Positions 22,401-32,649 of a stretch of 64,000 nt of DNA are shown here, in pieces. Origin of the DNA: Spinacia oleracea (taxonomy: Eukaryota > Streptophyta > Magnoliopsida > Caryophyllales > Amaranthaceae); the NCBI RefSeq assembly GCF_020520425.1, contig NC_079488.1, positions 33,037,247 through 33,101,246 of the forward strand, written 5' to 3'. The notes beneath the pieces were generated by a model, which was not told where the DNA came from, made no database searches, and saw nothing but the letters and a program-made list of their open reading frames with translations. Within the stretch, counting starts at the first letter, position 1, and each line of letters opens with the position of its first letter. A program made the position numbers and the translations under genes.

Positions 22401-22640
22401 AAGTTCCTACAGCTAATGCAGCAATCTGTGCTCCATTTCCCACTCGTAGGTCGACTTCACCCTTGCTTAACTTTCTACTTCTTCTTAGTCCCTGTGAATT
22501 GGAACATAAGTGTGAGCCACAACCTGTATCTAATACCCAAGAAGTTGAATTAGCAAGTATACAGTCTATAACGAAAATACCTGAAGATGGAACGACTGTT
22601 CCGTTCTTCTGATCTTCCTTTAGCTTTGGACATTCTCTTT
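19458..22640 (-). pseudogene. Element C pol: protease, integrase, RT, RNase H
   Basis: From about 22640 the frame shows the zinc knuckle CLYCDGIGHYKREC. A protease active site (VLDTGCGSHLC), the copia GAG-pre-integrase domain (YLWHCRLGHINLKR, CESCLLGKMTKQPF) and integrase (LIHTDVCGPM, GTPQWNGVSERRN) follow. The second catalytic Asp of integrase is mutated: ALRSGRGGEY instead of SDRGGEY. RT is intact around VFKLKKDKDGKLEVFKARLV, MDVKTAFLNG and YVDDILLIGND. RNase H reads GYTDASF, STTEAVYIA and LYCDNNGAI, then frameshifts near 19630; its end (ISKIGTDDNISNPLTKPLPQ) is in another frame to 19458. A long open frame spans 19621-22443. Confidence 0.95.
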
Positions 22641-23441
22641 TGTAATGGCCTATTCCATCACAATAAAGACAGCTTGATGTGGACTTATCCTGCTTTTTTT
22701 AGCATTGCCCTTGGACTTTCCACTTTTCTTGAACGGTCTCCCTTTAGCCTTGAGTAAATCTTTGGCTTCACAGTCCAGTATTATCTCAGCCTTTCTGACA
22801 AGGTGAACAAATTCTGCAACTATTTCTTCTCTTAGTTCACTTAGGTATAGTTGCTTGAAACGACCAAACCCACTGTGCAGTGAATTGAGCAAGATAGAGA
22901 CTGCCATCCTTTCGCTTATTGGTGTTCCTAGTAGACTTAGGCGATCGAAATATGAAAGCATAAGATCCACATGGAACCTTAGTGGGACGCCTACCCTTTG
23001 TTTAGTGCGAAGGAGCTGAACATGTGTTTCTTGGACTTCCATCCTATAACACCTGTTGGGAGAACTAACCTTTAGATCAGACATTGATTCAATCAACTCA
23101 TGGACGTTCAGGTCCCTGTCCTCCGTGCTTCCACGACAGATATCCCTCAGATTCTTGATGAGCGTAAAAGGTTCATAAGCTACAATCCTTCTAGCCCATT
23201 CATCAGGGATATTGTTCAGCATGAGACTCATAACCTTTTTGAGATCCGCATCCCAGGCGGAAAATCTTTCAGGGGTCATCTCTCTGGCATAGTAGCTTGG
23301 CATGGGATGTAACAGTACATACTCAAGTCCATTGAGTCTGACTATTTCAACTAGCTTAGCTTCCCATTCAAGAAAATTTGTTAGGTTCAGCTTGACCATG
23401 AGCTCAGAACCCATGATGATGTTTTGATTGTTGTTTGCCAT
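22641..23441 (-). pseudogene. Element C gag
   Basis: Starts at ATG 23441 (MANNNQNIIMGSELMVKLNL). It resembles the UBN2-type copia gag with NFLEWEAKLVEIVRLNG, a predicted helical core and ERMAVSILLNSLHSGFGRFK. A basic tail (KAKGRPFKKSGKSKGNAKK) ends in a run of A residues near 22692. There a one-base shift moves the frame, so the zinc knuckle CLYCDGIGHYKREC is read in the next frame. Without the shift gag and pol would be one long frame. Its sequence differs strongly from the gag of the copy at 61 kb, whereas the pol parts are nearly identical. Confidence 0.85.
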
Positions 23442-26021
23442 AGTAAAACTACAATTGAAAAAGAATAAACAAATAAATAATCATTCACAGTTTCTCTTAA
23501 GAAACTTAAATTCTAGCATACATGCATAATTCAATGTTCATTAAGCATTTTATTCAAGTTATGTGTTCCGGCAGGTGTGAATAAAATGATTCCAAGATCC
23601 TAAAACCCATTGAAGAATTAAGCACATTATGTATTTAGACTCAATTCTAAAATCTTTTAGGTAAGCAAAAGCCTTTTGCTAATAGTCTAGAAACTACTCT
23701 TGGTTGATTGGTACGTCTAAGAACTTATTAGGTAAACCTATCGATTTTGCCACGACATAAAAGGACTCCTTACTTATATCGTTGAGTTTCACCAAAACTA
23801 ACATGTACTCACAATTATTTGTGTACCTTACCCCTTTAGTATCGATAAGTAACACCTCGCTATGGCGGAAAACTATTACTAAGATCGATGTAAAGGATAT
23901 CCAAGCAAGTGTTATTTTGGCATGGCACCTTTTAACTCAATTTTTAAGTTTGGAACTTAAGGCTCTTACTATGTTGGTTAGATTTTAATTGAACTAAAAT
24001 CCTTAATCATGCAACATAATCAAGCTTTGATCTCATGCATATTTAAGACATATTTAATAGCAATAAATAACTTAAAGCATGCATAAGATAAATGTGATCT
24101 AGTATGGCCCGACTTCATCTTGAAGCTTCAACTTCAAAGTCCGTCTTGAAAATGGCTTGGAAACTCCGTCTTGAATCTCACCGTGGGATGCGCCATTTTC
24201 TTCAAGTAGGATAAGCTACAATTAAACTAATTACAACTATTTGATGGTACGCAGACCATATTTCAATTGAAAAACAAATTTGGTGCTTTAGACCAATTAC
24301 ATTCAAATTAATGGTACGCATACCATATTTTCTATCCTATTTGGGCCATACTAGTCACTTCATAACCTGCAAAACAGTACATATACAATATATATACCAT
24401 TCATCCATTCATTATCATGAATGGCCCACATAATTGGTTAGTTAAAACACATTGTATGCATCACATAAATATTTGCAGCAATTAATTAAGGGCACCAATA
24501 ATCTACCAATTATTCAGTCCTTATTAATTCTAATCAAGTTGTTTAACCTTAAAGGATTTGTAAACCTAATCAAGAGTTTATGACTAAAATTGCTCCCACT
24601 TAAACCAATAAATTCATATGTTTTACTAATTTCAAACATAAAAATGTATTTCTAGTCTAACCGGAAACATACAAATTTAATTAAAATTTAAATCTCATAT
24701 AAATTTATAATTGAATCCACTTATTTAATTTATTTCAGTTGAATATAACGAATTTAAATTAATTCAAGGTTTAACTTTAGTAAAATAATTAGTATAAATT
24801 AAAATTTATAATAATTATAATAATCAAAATTAAATCCCGAGAAAACAATTTAAATTATTAATTTTAAAATTAATTAAAATTACTCGAACTGAAAATCTCA
24901 AATTAAAATTTAAAACGCGACAATCGTAACACGACGAGCACTTGGGCTTGCGCCCAAGCCCCGTCGAGTGTTCGTGTAGCAATACGCAAGCAGGCCACAC
25001 GCAACCCAGCAGTGCAGGCCACGCTGCGCGCGCCCGCTCGCTCGTCGCGCCTGCTTGCCTCGCGTCTGCTTGCTTGCTGGGCGTGGCAGCGCGCGCTATG
25101 GCGCAGCACGCTTGCTGTCCACACGCGTCTGCTCGATGGCTTGCGCCTTGGCCCTTCGCTCTTGCCCACTCGCCCATATGCGCACAGCACTCGACACAGG
25201 GCAGCGTGCTGCCTTGTGCTCGTGTGCCAAGGCTCTTGCTCGTTGCATCGTACCGCATGGGCGACGAGGTCCCTTGCTCGTCGTCGCATGCCCGCACTAT
25301 ACAACACCCCTTAAGGGTAACACGTAGCGTCCATTGCTTTATGCGTGCAAGTTTTATGAGCGAATTGCATAAAAATTAAAACTTTTATTTCCAAAATTAA
25401 TGACAAATTAATAAATCATATTAATTTCATAATTTTAGGGCGAAAAATCGAAAAATTTATTAATCAATTAATTTCCGATTAACATGGATTCAAATCTAGG
25501 TCATAAAAATTAAAAATTTAACATAAATTAACAACTTTTATGGTGGATTTTAATCATTGCTACCTAATTAAATTATTAATTAATCATGAAAATCAAATCA
25601 ATTCTAAATTATTCGAATTTCGACAAATTAATCATAATTACAAATTAGGTTGTATAATTAACAAGTCTAGGCATTCATAATTGTTAAACATATACAGTAG
25701 GTCAATCAAAAACTCAAGATTTATCAACAAGAATCGCAAATACTTAATTTAACATCTTAAATTTACAAACTTTTGCGTTCGAAAAACTAAAACCTCCGAA
25801 AAGTCATAGTTAGGCTTCAAAATTTTAGAATGCCTTTTACATGCGGAATTGACACAAAAATCACTCGATTTGGATGAGTAACGAAGAAACTGCCGAAAAA
25901 CTACGTACATATAATTCAATAAACGCAATTTGCAATTAATTACGAAAATTAATCACCCCTTTAATTCTTTGCAAATTTGTAAAATTTAACCATGTTCATG
26001 CAATTTAGATTATGAAAATAA
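23442..26021. other. Leader of element C between primer site and gag
   Basis: About 2.6 kb without coding evidence. A GC-rich island (about 24900-25320; frequent GCGCG, GCTTGC) interrupts otherwise AT-rich DNA. The frames open there on both strands are by-products of base composition and give no recognised domain. Confidence 0.6.
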
Positions 26022-26041
26022 TAAGAGGCTCGTGATACCAC
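26022..26041 (-). other. Primer binding site of element C
   Basis: On the minus strand GTGGTATCACGAGCCTC follows the terminal CA of the 5' LTR. TGGTATCA-GAGC is the complement of the initiator Met tRNA 3' end used by most copia elements; here one extra C splits it. Confidence 0.8.
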
Positions 26042-27340
26042 TGTTAGGTTATGATACATATGAATAATCATAAATCATGCGGAAAAACCATAAAGCCAGG
26101 AAACATATTATTTACACATAATCATTTAGCATAATTCAGATGCATACACTTTGTAGCGTACCCTCCCTAGCTGCGCCCGAACCGAACAAGAACAAGTCTT
26201 TAGGACTCCAAGTGTCGTCCCTCCGTAGATAGTCCACAGCACGTCCGGATCCGCCTTAACCTTGACCAACTTTTGAATACTTCAAATCTCGATGTAAATA
26301 TGTGACCCTGGGCACCTATTTATAGAGTTTATGGAAAGGAATTATAATCCTACTAGGATATGGATTTATTAATTAGAATCATTAAAACTCTAAATAATAA
26401 ATTTCATCTTTTAGGATTAGGATTTAATCACTCCACGAATTCCGATAGGATTAGGATTCGTTACGAACACGAGCACACGCACACGCATGCACGCCCGCAC
26501 GCAGGCCTTGCGGCCCACGCCGAGCGCACAGCGCATGCGGCCTCGCGGCCCGTGGGCTTCGTGCGCGCCCGCCATTGCTTGGCTGGGCGTGGCCTTGCAC
26601 TGGGCCTGGTCGAGCACTTGGCGTGCGGCTTGCTGGGCGTTGGCCTGGCCTCGTGCTGGGCCTTCGTCTAGCAAGCCTCGTCCGATGCTAATTCGTACGA
26701 TACGCTTTCCGATTAAATTCCCGATTCCGGAATTCATTTCCGATACGAACAATATTTAGTATTTTCGATTCCGGAATTAATTTCCGTTTCGAACAAATAT
26801 TTAATATTTCCGTTTCCGGAATTATTTTCCGATTCCGATAATATTTCCGATTCTGACAATATTTCCGTTTCCGGCAATATTTCCGATTCCGGCAATATTT
26901 TCATTTCCGATAATATTTTCCGATACGTACCATGTTTCCGTTTCCGGCAACATCTACGACTTGGATAATATTTATATTTCCGATACGATCCATATTTCCG
27001 TTTCCGGCAATATCATCGTTTCCGGAGTATTCATTGCTTGTTTGTGACGATCTCAGCTCCCACTGAAACCAAGATCCGTCGATTCCGAATATCCATAGAT
27101 GGAGTATTTAATTCCATTAAATACTTGATCCGTTTACGTACTATTTGTGTGACCCTACGGGTTCAGTCAAGAGTAAGCTGTGGATTAATATAATTAATTC
27201 CACTTGAACTGAAGCGGCCTCTAGCTAGGCATTCAGCTCACTTGATCTCACTGAATTATTAACTTGTTAATTAATACTGAACCGCATTTATTAGACTTAA
27301 TATTATATGCATACTTGGACCAAGGGCATTATTTCCTTCA
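26042..27340 (-). repeat. 5' LTR of element C
   Basis: 1299 bp, TGAAGGAAATAATG to CCTAACA on the minus strand. It pairs with 17310-18593. A GC-rich part (26470-26690) and a TTCCGG-rich part (26715-27040) match those of the partner. Confidence 0.95.
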
Positions 27341-29160
27341 GTCTCCCACTTGTCCTTCAGTCGTGGCAGCCTTCCTTGACCCCTGGCATGACAGAACAAC
27401 TATAGTCAGATACACATAAACCTACCAAGTTACGCAAAAGCCGTAAACATGTTACCTTTTTATTCTCTGCGGGAGGATCAACCGGCGGGTCGACCTTCTC
27501 GGCAGCATTCTGACGTTGCAAAGCCTTGAAGGTCTTGCCTCAAGCACCTCGGCTAGCCAGGTCGGCATATCCACTTGGCCCTTGGCCGCGCCGTCCAGCT
27601 TATCCATGGCCTCGTCTGAAAAATATGACAACGTCAGGAAAGCATACGAAGAAAAAACAACAAAAGACTCAGGATACGAAAAATTACCCCTCGGCATATA
27701 CGGACACAAGCCCACAGCCGATAGGAAGGTAGGGTCGTCCAACTGATCTAAATGGGGCAACCACCCCTCAGGTATCCAAGTCGTCTTGGAAGCCGTCCCA
27801 GACCCTACTATGAGCGGCTTGGCCTTGAAGAAGGAAGAGATCCGTTTCCAGAGGACGGCAGAAACGGGGGGAAAGGGACCACTCCTTCCAACGAAGTTAG
27901 GTTGAAGCGTCCACCGCCTCACTCGTTTACACATCTCTAAATCGGTAGTCTGAAGGACTACCCACTTCTTCCGCGAATGGTGCCATTTTGACGCCTTGCC
28001 TATAACAGTCATGTATGCCCCTTGTAACTAAGGGCTAGCCAGCCCTCGGCGGCTTGAGGGAATTTGGACAGCGATTCTATCCGTAGAAATGCCGGGAAAG
28101 AAGGGGTGATGCCCTCGAGCTCACACCTAAAAATTTATCCAAACACGTCGGCCCAAGAGTTGGGAGACTTTTGGTTCAACCCTATGTTGAAGCCGTCCAG
28201 CAACTCCACCACAAACGGGTGTTGAGGAAACCTCATACCCAGCTTCAAGAAGGGACTGTACACGGCAAATTCCCCTTCCACCAAGCCAAAACTAGTGCAG
28301 TCCATGCCTCCTGGCATGCAGAACTTGTATTCAGAGCCCAAGTTTAGAGACGCGCCATAGGCAGCCCCTTGCTCAGTCAGATAATGCAGCCATGTCTGAA
28401 TAGGGAAGATATCACAGGTAGGGGTGTGCACAGGTCCAAAACCGGACCGGACCGGACAGGAACCGGTTGGACCGGTGGACCGAAAATTTTCAGAATTCGC
28501 GGACCGAGGACCGGACCGGAAAGAATCCGGTCCGGACTGGAACCGGACCGGAAAATTCAGGTCCGGTCCGGTTTTGGACCTGCTTGGACCGGGTTTTTTT
28601 TTTTTTTTGCGATTTACAATCTTAAACTCAATTTGTTTTTACGATTTTTTATCTTTTTACGACCTATATTTCTCTTTAAGTATAGCATACATCACATCAT
28701 AAGCTTAATTTAAAGGGGATAAAGGCCACTGATATACAAAAAATTCTCAAAGTCTTTTTTTTTTGCTAGAGGGGATTAATGTATGTGGGCTATAAATTGA
28801 GCTCTTATATCTAAAATTAATATTCTTAAAATTATATTTCGGGTCACCGGTCCGGACCGGAAAATTCCAGGTTTTGACCGGACCGGCCCGGAAAACCGGA
28901 ATCGTGTATTTTCAAGGACTGATGACCGGACCGGAATCTATTGGTCCAGTCCGGTCCGGTCCAATTCCGGTCCGGTTCCGGTCCAATTTCCGGTCCGGAC
29001 CGGACCGTGCACACCCCTAATCACAGGGGTGAAGGTGGCCTTCTTCACTTATGGACAGGCCCACTGCCGTGCCTTCTGCACGTTCGTTTATGGGGGCGTC
29101 CTCCTCCATAGGAGAAGAAGATTCCCCCTCGAAGCATGGATCTTCACTTATCTTCACCAT
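27341..29160 (-). pseudogene. Antisense gene of element A, 5' exons (gypsy-type transposon protein)
   Basis: The gene starts at ATG 29160 (MVKISEDPCFEGESSS, acidic N-terminus). It is interrupted by the MITE at 28419-29019 and continues with CDIFPIQTWLHYLTEQGAAY, GEFAVYSPFLKLGMRFP and HPFVVELLDGFNIGLNQ up to NSWADVFG, then a stop at about 28135. A frameshift follows, then ASKWHHSRKKWVVLQTTD and WKRISSFFKAKP. After PYMPRG an intron (GTAATTTT to TTTTTCAG) leads to DEAMDKLDGAAKGQVDMP. The LxLGxRFPxHPFV...NSW pattern is that of the Transposase_28 ('putative gypsy type transposon') domain. Element C separates this part from the coiled-coil exons at 16394-17309. Confidence 0.7.
28419..29019. mobile_element. 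hAT-type MITE rich in GGTCCGG
   Basis: 601 bp with terminal inverted repeats TAGGGGTGTGCAC / GTGCACACCCCTA. It has a perfect 8-bp target duplication ATCACAGG (28411-28418 and 29020-29027), the length typical of hAT transposons. Both ends are filled with repeats of CCGGTCCGG/GGACCGG, which extend the inverted repeats and can fold strongly. The centre is AT-rich, with a run of T at 28596. It has no coding capacity. Confidence 0.95.
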
Positions 29161-29637
29161 GTTGTCCTGCACAGGCTAAAGAACTGGTTCAGGACGGGGG
29201 CATAACTTGGGAAGTGAAGATGTCAAACTAACAGGCCGCCGTCCTCAAAAAGTTAACCAGGCCGGCATACCATAGACAGGGAAGGAAAATAAAATGAAAA
29301 AAATCAACAAACAAGTTTCCTCAAAAGAAAAATTACCTGTTGGATTAAAAAAGGAACTTCCAAAGAAATTTAATTCCCAAAGATGAAGAACTTCAAGAAC
29401 AAAGGTTTGAAGATCACGGTGGTTCTACAGTGCTCCCTGGTGGTTGACGGGCGCCGGAAATCGCCTTCTCTTTGTTTCTCTCAAAAGATTTTTAGAAATG
29501 AGGGGGATATTCACTTGAATCGTCCACTTATTATAGAGGGGTAAGAAACGATTACCTTTGCCACGCGTCACTACCACACAGGATAACCCAAGAGCAGTAA
29601 AAATTAACGTCCGTTTTCACTCCTCATAAGGGGCAAA
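29161..29637 (+). other. 3' untranslated part and PPT of element A
   Basis: No coding frame. The stretch ends in the purine-rich ATAAGGGGCAAA (29626-29637) directly before the LTR start TGATGTGGGC, a plausible polypurine tract. Confidence 0.6.
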
Positions 29638-30168
29638 TGATGTGGGCTTTGCATACTTCCATAAGGAGGCCCAAGACAGGGTTAACCTGAGTATAGCCCA
29701 CCTACATATGACACGTGGGTCCAAGGGCTGAACGATGGCCCAAGCCTGATCCCTTAAGCAATAAAAGGACGTTCTAACCCACTTGATTCATGGCCAGGCC
29801 CAAAACCAAAGGGACCATCGGGCCCTATTCCATACTCTCACTCCTGGACACGTGGTCCAATCCCCAGCAGGCATCACATCTTACAGTTAGGGTTATTGGA
29901 TCAATTCCCAAGGAACCCTAGCCCTATAAATAGTTTAGATCCCAAGGTAAAAGGGGCATTCAATTCATTCCCACCTACCAAAAACTATCTTTGCTTTGCC
30001 TTCTCTCTACAAAATTACTTCTCTCTCTAGCTTATACTTACTTAGGCATCGGAGGGAATTCCTACGGGAATATTCTTGTTTTGAAGGTTGTCAGAGGATC
30101 GTGCCAGCTCATACTTGATACCTCCAAGGAACGCGTGACACGTCATTACCGTAAAAGATCCCACAACA
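29638..30168 (+). repeat. 3' LTR of element A
   Basis: 531 bp from TGATGTGGGCTTTGC to CCCACAACA, with TG...CA ends and a preceding PPT. It contains a TATA box (TATAAATA, 29925-29932) and CT-rich downstream sequence (TTCTCTCTAC) expected around the start of transcription and R region. There is no second copy in the window because the 5' end of the element is missing, so the limits rest on motifs only. Confidence 0.7.
29925..29932 (+). promoter_or_regulatory. TATA box in the element A LTR
   Basis: TATAAATA preceded by GCCC and followed about 60 bp later by a CT-rich leader. This is the standard plant core promoter spacing inside an LTR. Confidence 0.55.
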
Positions 30169-32649
30169 ATTCTCACGTTGTGTTGGTGTTGGATTTCATT
30201 AAAGATTGGCCAAAAGTTTTTAGACTTGAGTTTTAAGGGTTGATTGATCTTTAAATGGTTTTATGGGAATTGTTGAGTACATAACTTTATTATGGCATTT
30301 CTCATAGTTTAAACCTTACTGAGTGATCATTTTATGATCTTAATTCTTTGGCTTATTATTTCCATGTGGTAGTTGTATTTGTATGCTCATGTTTTTTTAA
30401 TGTTTCATTCATTAGTTGGAAAGTGATTGTAAGTCCAAGTTAAATTATTCGAGATTCGAAATTTTAGGTATCATGTAAAAGAGACTTCTAAGTCCACTAT
30501 GTGGGAAGTGCCTAATATTTCAATGTTGGACTTGTTTTCTTGGTCCTTGTATTATTTGAGTGTACTCTTTTTATTATGCATGTAATTCCATGACTTCTTG
30601 GGATGTTCATCTTATTGATGAGTCTTGGTATGTATTTTATTTGAGTATTCTCATTTTAACGGTAATTCTTCTTTTAGCATGTTTGTGCAAGACGCACTTA
30701 GTTTTTGGCTATGTACGTTGTGATCAAAGTGTCTCTTGATTGATTGTTCTATTTCTTCTAATTATTTTGTTAGTGAACAAGTTGAATTTAGAAGAGACTT
30801 GAACTTAGAGTTTTCAAAGACGTTTTTATGTATGCCTTGAATTTGTGTTGGATTTTCTATTCATATGAGTAAGACCTCAATTCCGTGATTCTTTAATGGA
30901 GACGTTTTGTCGTTCACCTTTGAGAGAGAACTATGGGAGTAAGTTAAGCTTACTTAAGAGTTTCGCAACCTACCTACGGATGTGAATATCTAGATGTTTT
31001 CTTAAAAGGTTTTGATGACTATTCACCAGATGGTTATTAGGAGTTTCAAGGCTATACTTGGTTTTTTGGGAAAACTTTATCAAAGTAAGGGATTGAGGTT
31101 TTCTTATTCTTATTAATTTGGGAACAAGTTTTTTATTACTTAGATTTTTGAGCAGTTTGACTTTCATTCCTATATTGCTTGCTATTTTATCATATGTATG
31201 TAAAGTGATGGTTCTAAGTGGTAAAACCATAAGTGGAGAGTTCCCATGCTTGAGGATAAGAATCATGTGTTTATGGAATTCATTATGTGTGTTGAAGTTA
31301 TCACCTTTGTAATGGTACATGTACCTTATCAATATCTTGATGCATATTGATTGTGTAGAGTTTGAATTCTCATAGTTGTTTAGATTAATGACTTGTATGG
31401 AGAATTTCAATTCTTAGTTTTCCAAGGTGATAATATGTTTGGTTGTTTTATTCTATATGTTGGTGATGTGCTCAAGTTAGTTTTACATTACATGTTGAAT
31501 ATTGAGTTTCGAACCTTCATTGAATTCCATGTCTTCTCCCTTGAAAGTTGAAAGTGTTATTTAATTAAATGGTTTTGAGTAATATATGAAAACAAATTTT
31601 TTGGTTTTCATAGTAAGCCATTTTCTTAATTTCTGAGAAGTTTTGTGAAACATAAAATCATGTCATTTGTGGGTGTGTGGAATGTACTATTTAGCATCAA
31701 CCTTTAAAAAGACCTAAAACGTGATTTAGGGTGTGTATGCTAATATGTTTTCCACTATGATAATGATACGTATAGTAGGTATTTTGACAAAGAAATTATT
31801 TATAAAATTTCTGTGAAATAATTGAGTTGTTTTTATTTTCAAAAATTTTATAGTCAACGTGTGTTTACTTCATTTTCAAAGTACCATGGATAAGGTCAAA
31901 TGGTATTTATTTGCAATGTTTCAAAGTATATTACTTTGAAGTATTCGATACAAATTATAGAAGTTTGATATTAATGAAGTATTTTCACTAAAGTGGCTAT
32001 GTTGATTTGAGGATCATACTTTATGAAGAATCCTTTGTAAAATTGAGTTTTATAAAATTATCCCATCTAATTTAAATTGGTTTTGGTTGAACCAAGAGCA
32101 AAGCATCTTATGATTTCTTAACCAAGTGTGCTTTTGAGTGAGCATATACTGTTTAAATGTCCTTGCTTGTGGTTACACTTTCTAAAGGAAAAACTTAATG
32201 CAAGGTACGTTATGCACTATGGTAAGAAGATTTAATTGGGACATGTAATGATCCTTGATGATTGAAATGTCGAGGGGGATAGGCTTCATGCCCATTTTAG
32301 TAAAGTAATAAGCAGTACTTACTTATCCCTATGGCATGTGTTGTAATGCTTGAATAAAGTTGAGTATTTGAACTCTTAATGGTAGAGTGCTAGTTGAGAT
32401 GCACTTTAAAGAGAACCACCGCTTGTATGAGGGTTTAGTTGTATAAACTCTTAATGAATCTAACATATTGAAATGGACGCATTCAACTTGTGGATTCACC
32501 AACCAAATTATTTGAGAGGTTGAACATTATATTATGTTCTTAATGAATCTATGGTCTTGTGGGGGTTAATATAGCTACGAGGTAGCTCTTGATGGTTCAC
32601 TAAAAGTTAATACATTTTAACCATATTAACTAAGTGTTATTTTGTGAAG
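30169..32649. other. Old AT-rich non-coding repeat DNA
   Basis: No coding frame on either strand. The text reads continuously with 36925-36946 and 39363 onward once the two hAT elements are removed, so it is one older unit into which they inserted. A PPT-like AGTGGGGGATTG followed by TTGGAATTTAAAG lies near 39718-39745, so 30.2-39.7 kb may be the inside of a large non-autonomous LTR element (inference). Confidence 0.45.

Larger units (their letters stand above)
17310..27340 (-). mobile_element. Element C: Ty1/copia retrotransposon
   Basis: LTRs at 17310-18593 and 26042-27340 flank one minus-strand Gag-Pol region in the copia order protease, integrase, RT, RNase H (19458-23441). The primer site resembles the initiator-Met-tRNA complement used by copia elements, and there is a PPT. 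The element sits in the antisense gene of element A. No clean 5-bp target duplication is seen. Instead the outer edge of the 5' LTR carries 17 extra bases copied from the PPT region (27341-27357). A long non-coding leader of about 2.6 kb separates the primer site from gag. Frame breaks in gag and RNase H and a lost integrase Asp show it is defective. Confidence 0.95.
2590..30168 (+). mobile_element. Element A: left-truncated Ty3/gypsy (Tat type) retrotransposon, split by three insertions
   Basis: Pieces of one element run in order on the plus strand. They are RT, RNase H, second RNase H and the start of integrase (2606-4595), the rest of integrase (14842-15817), an antisense gene (split between 27341-29160 and 16394-17309), a purine-rich tract and a 3' LTR (29638-30168). 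Removing the insertions at 4596-14841, 17310-27340 and 28419-29027 leaves about 6.7 kb. The 5' LTR, gag and protease are absent because the left end is truncated inside RT. Two RNase H domains plus an antisense gene between pol and the 3' LTR place it in the Tat group. Numerous stops and frameshifts show it is dead. Confidence 0.85.

Noticed and set aside
24830..25379. Overlapping open frames of 90-155 codons on both strands
   Set aside because: They fall in a GC-rich part of the copia leader, overlap in several frames and show Arg/Ala/Cys-rich composition with no domain; they are artefacts of base composition.
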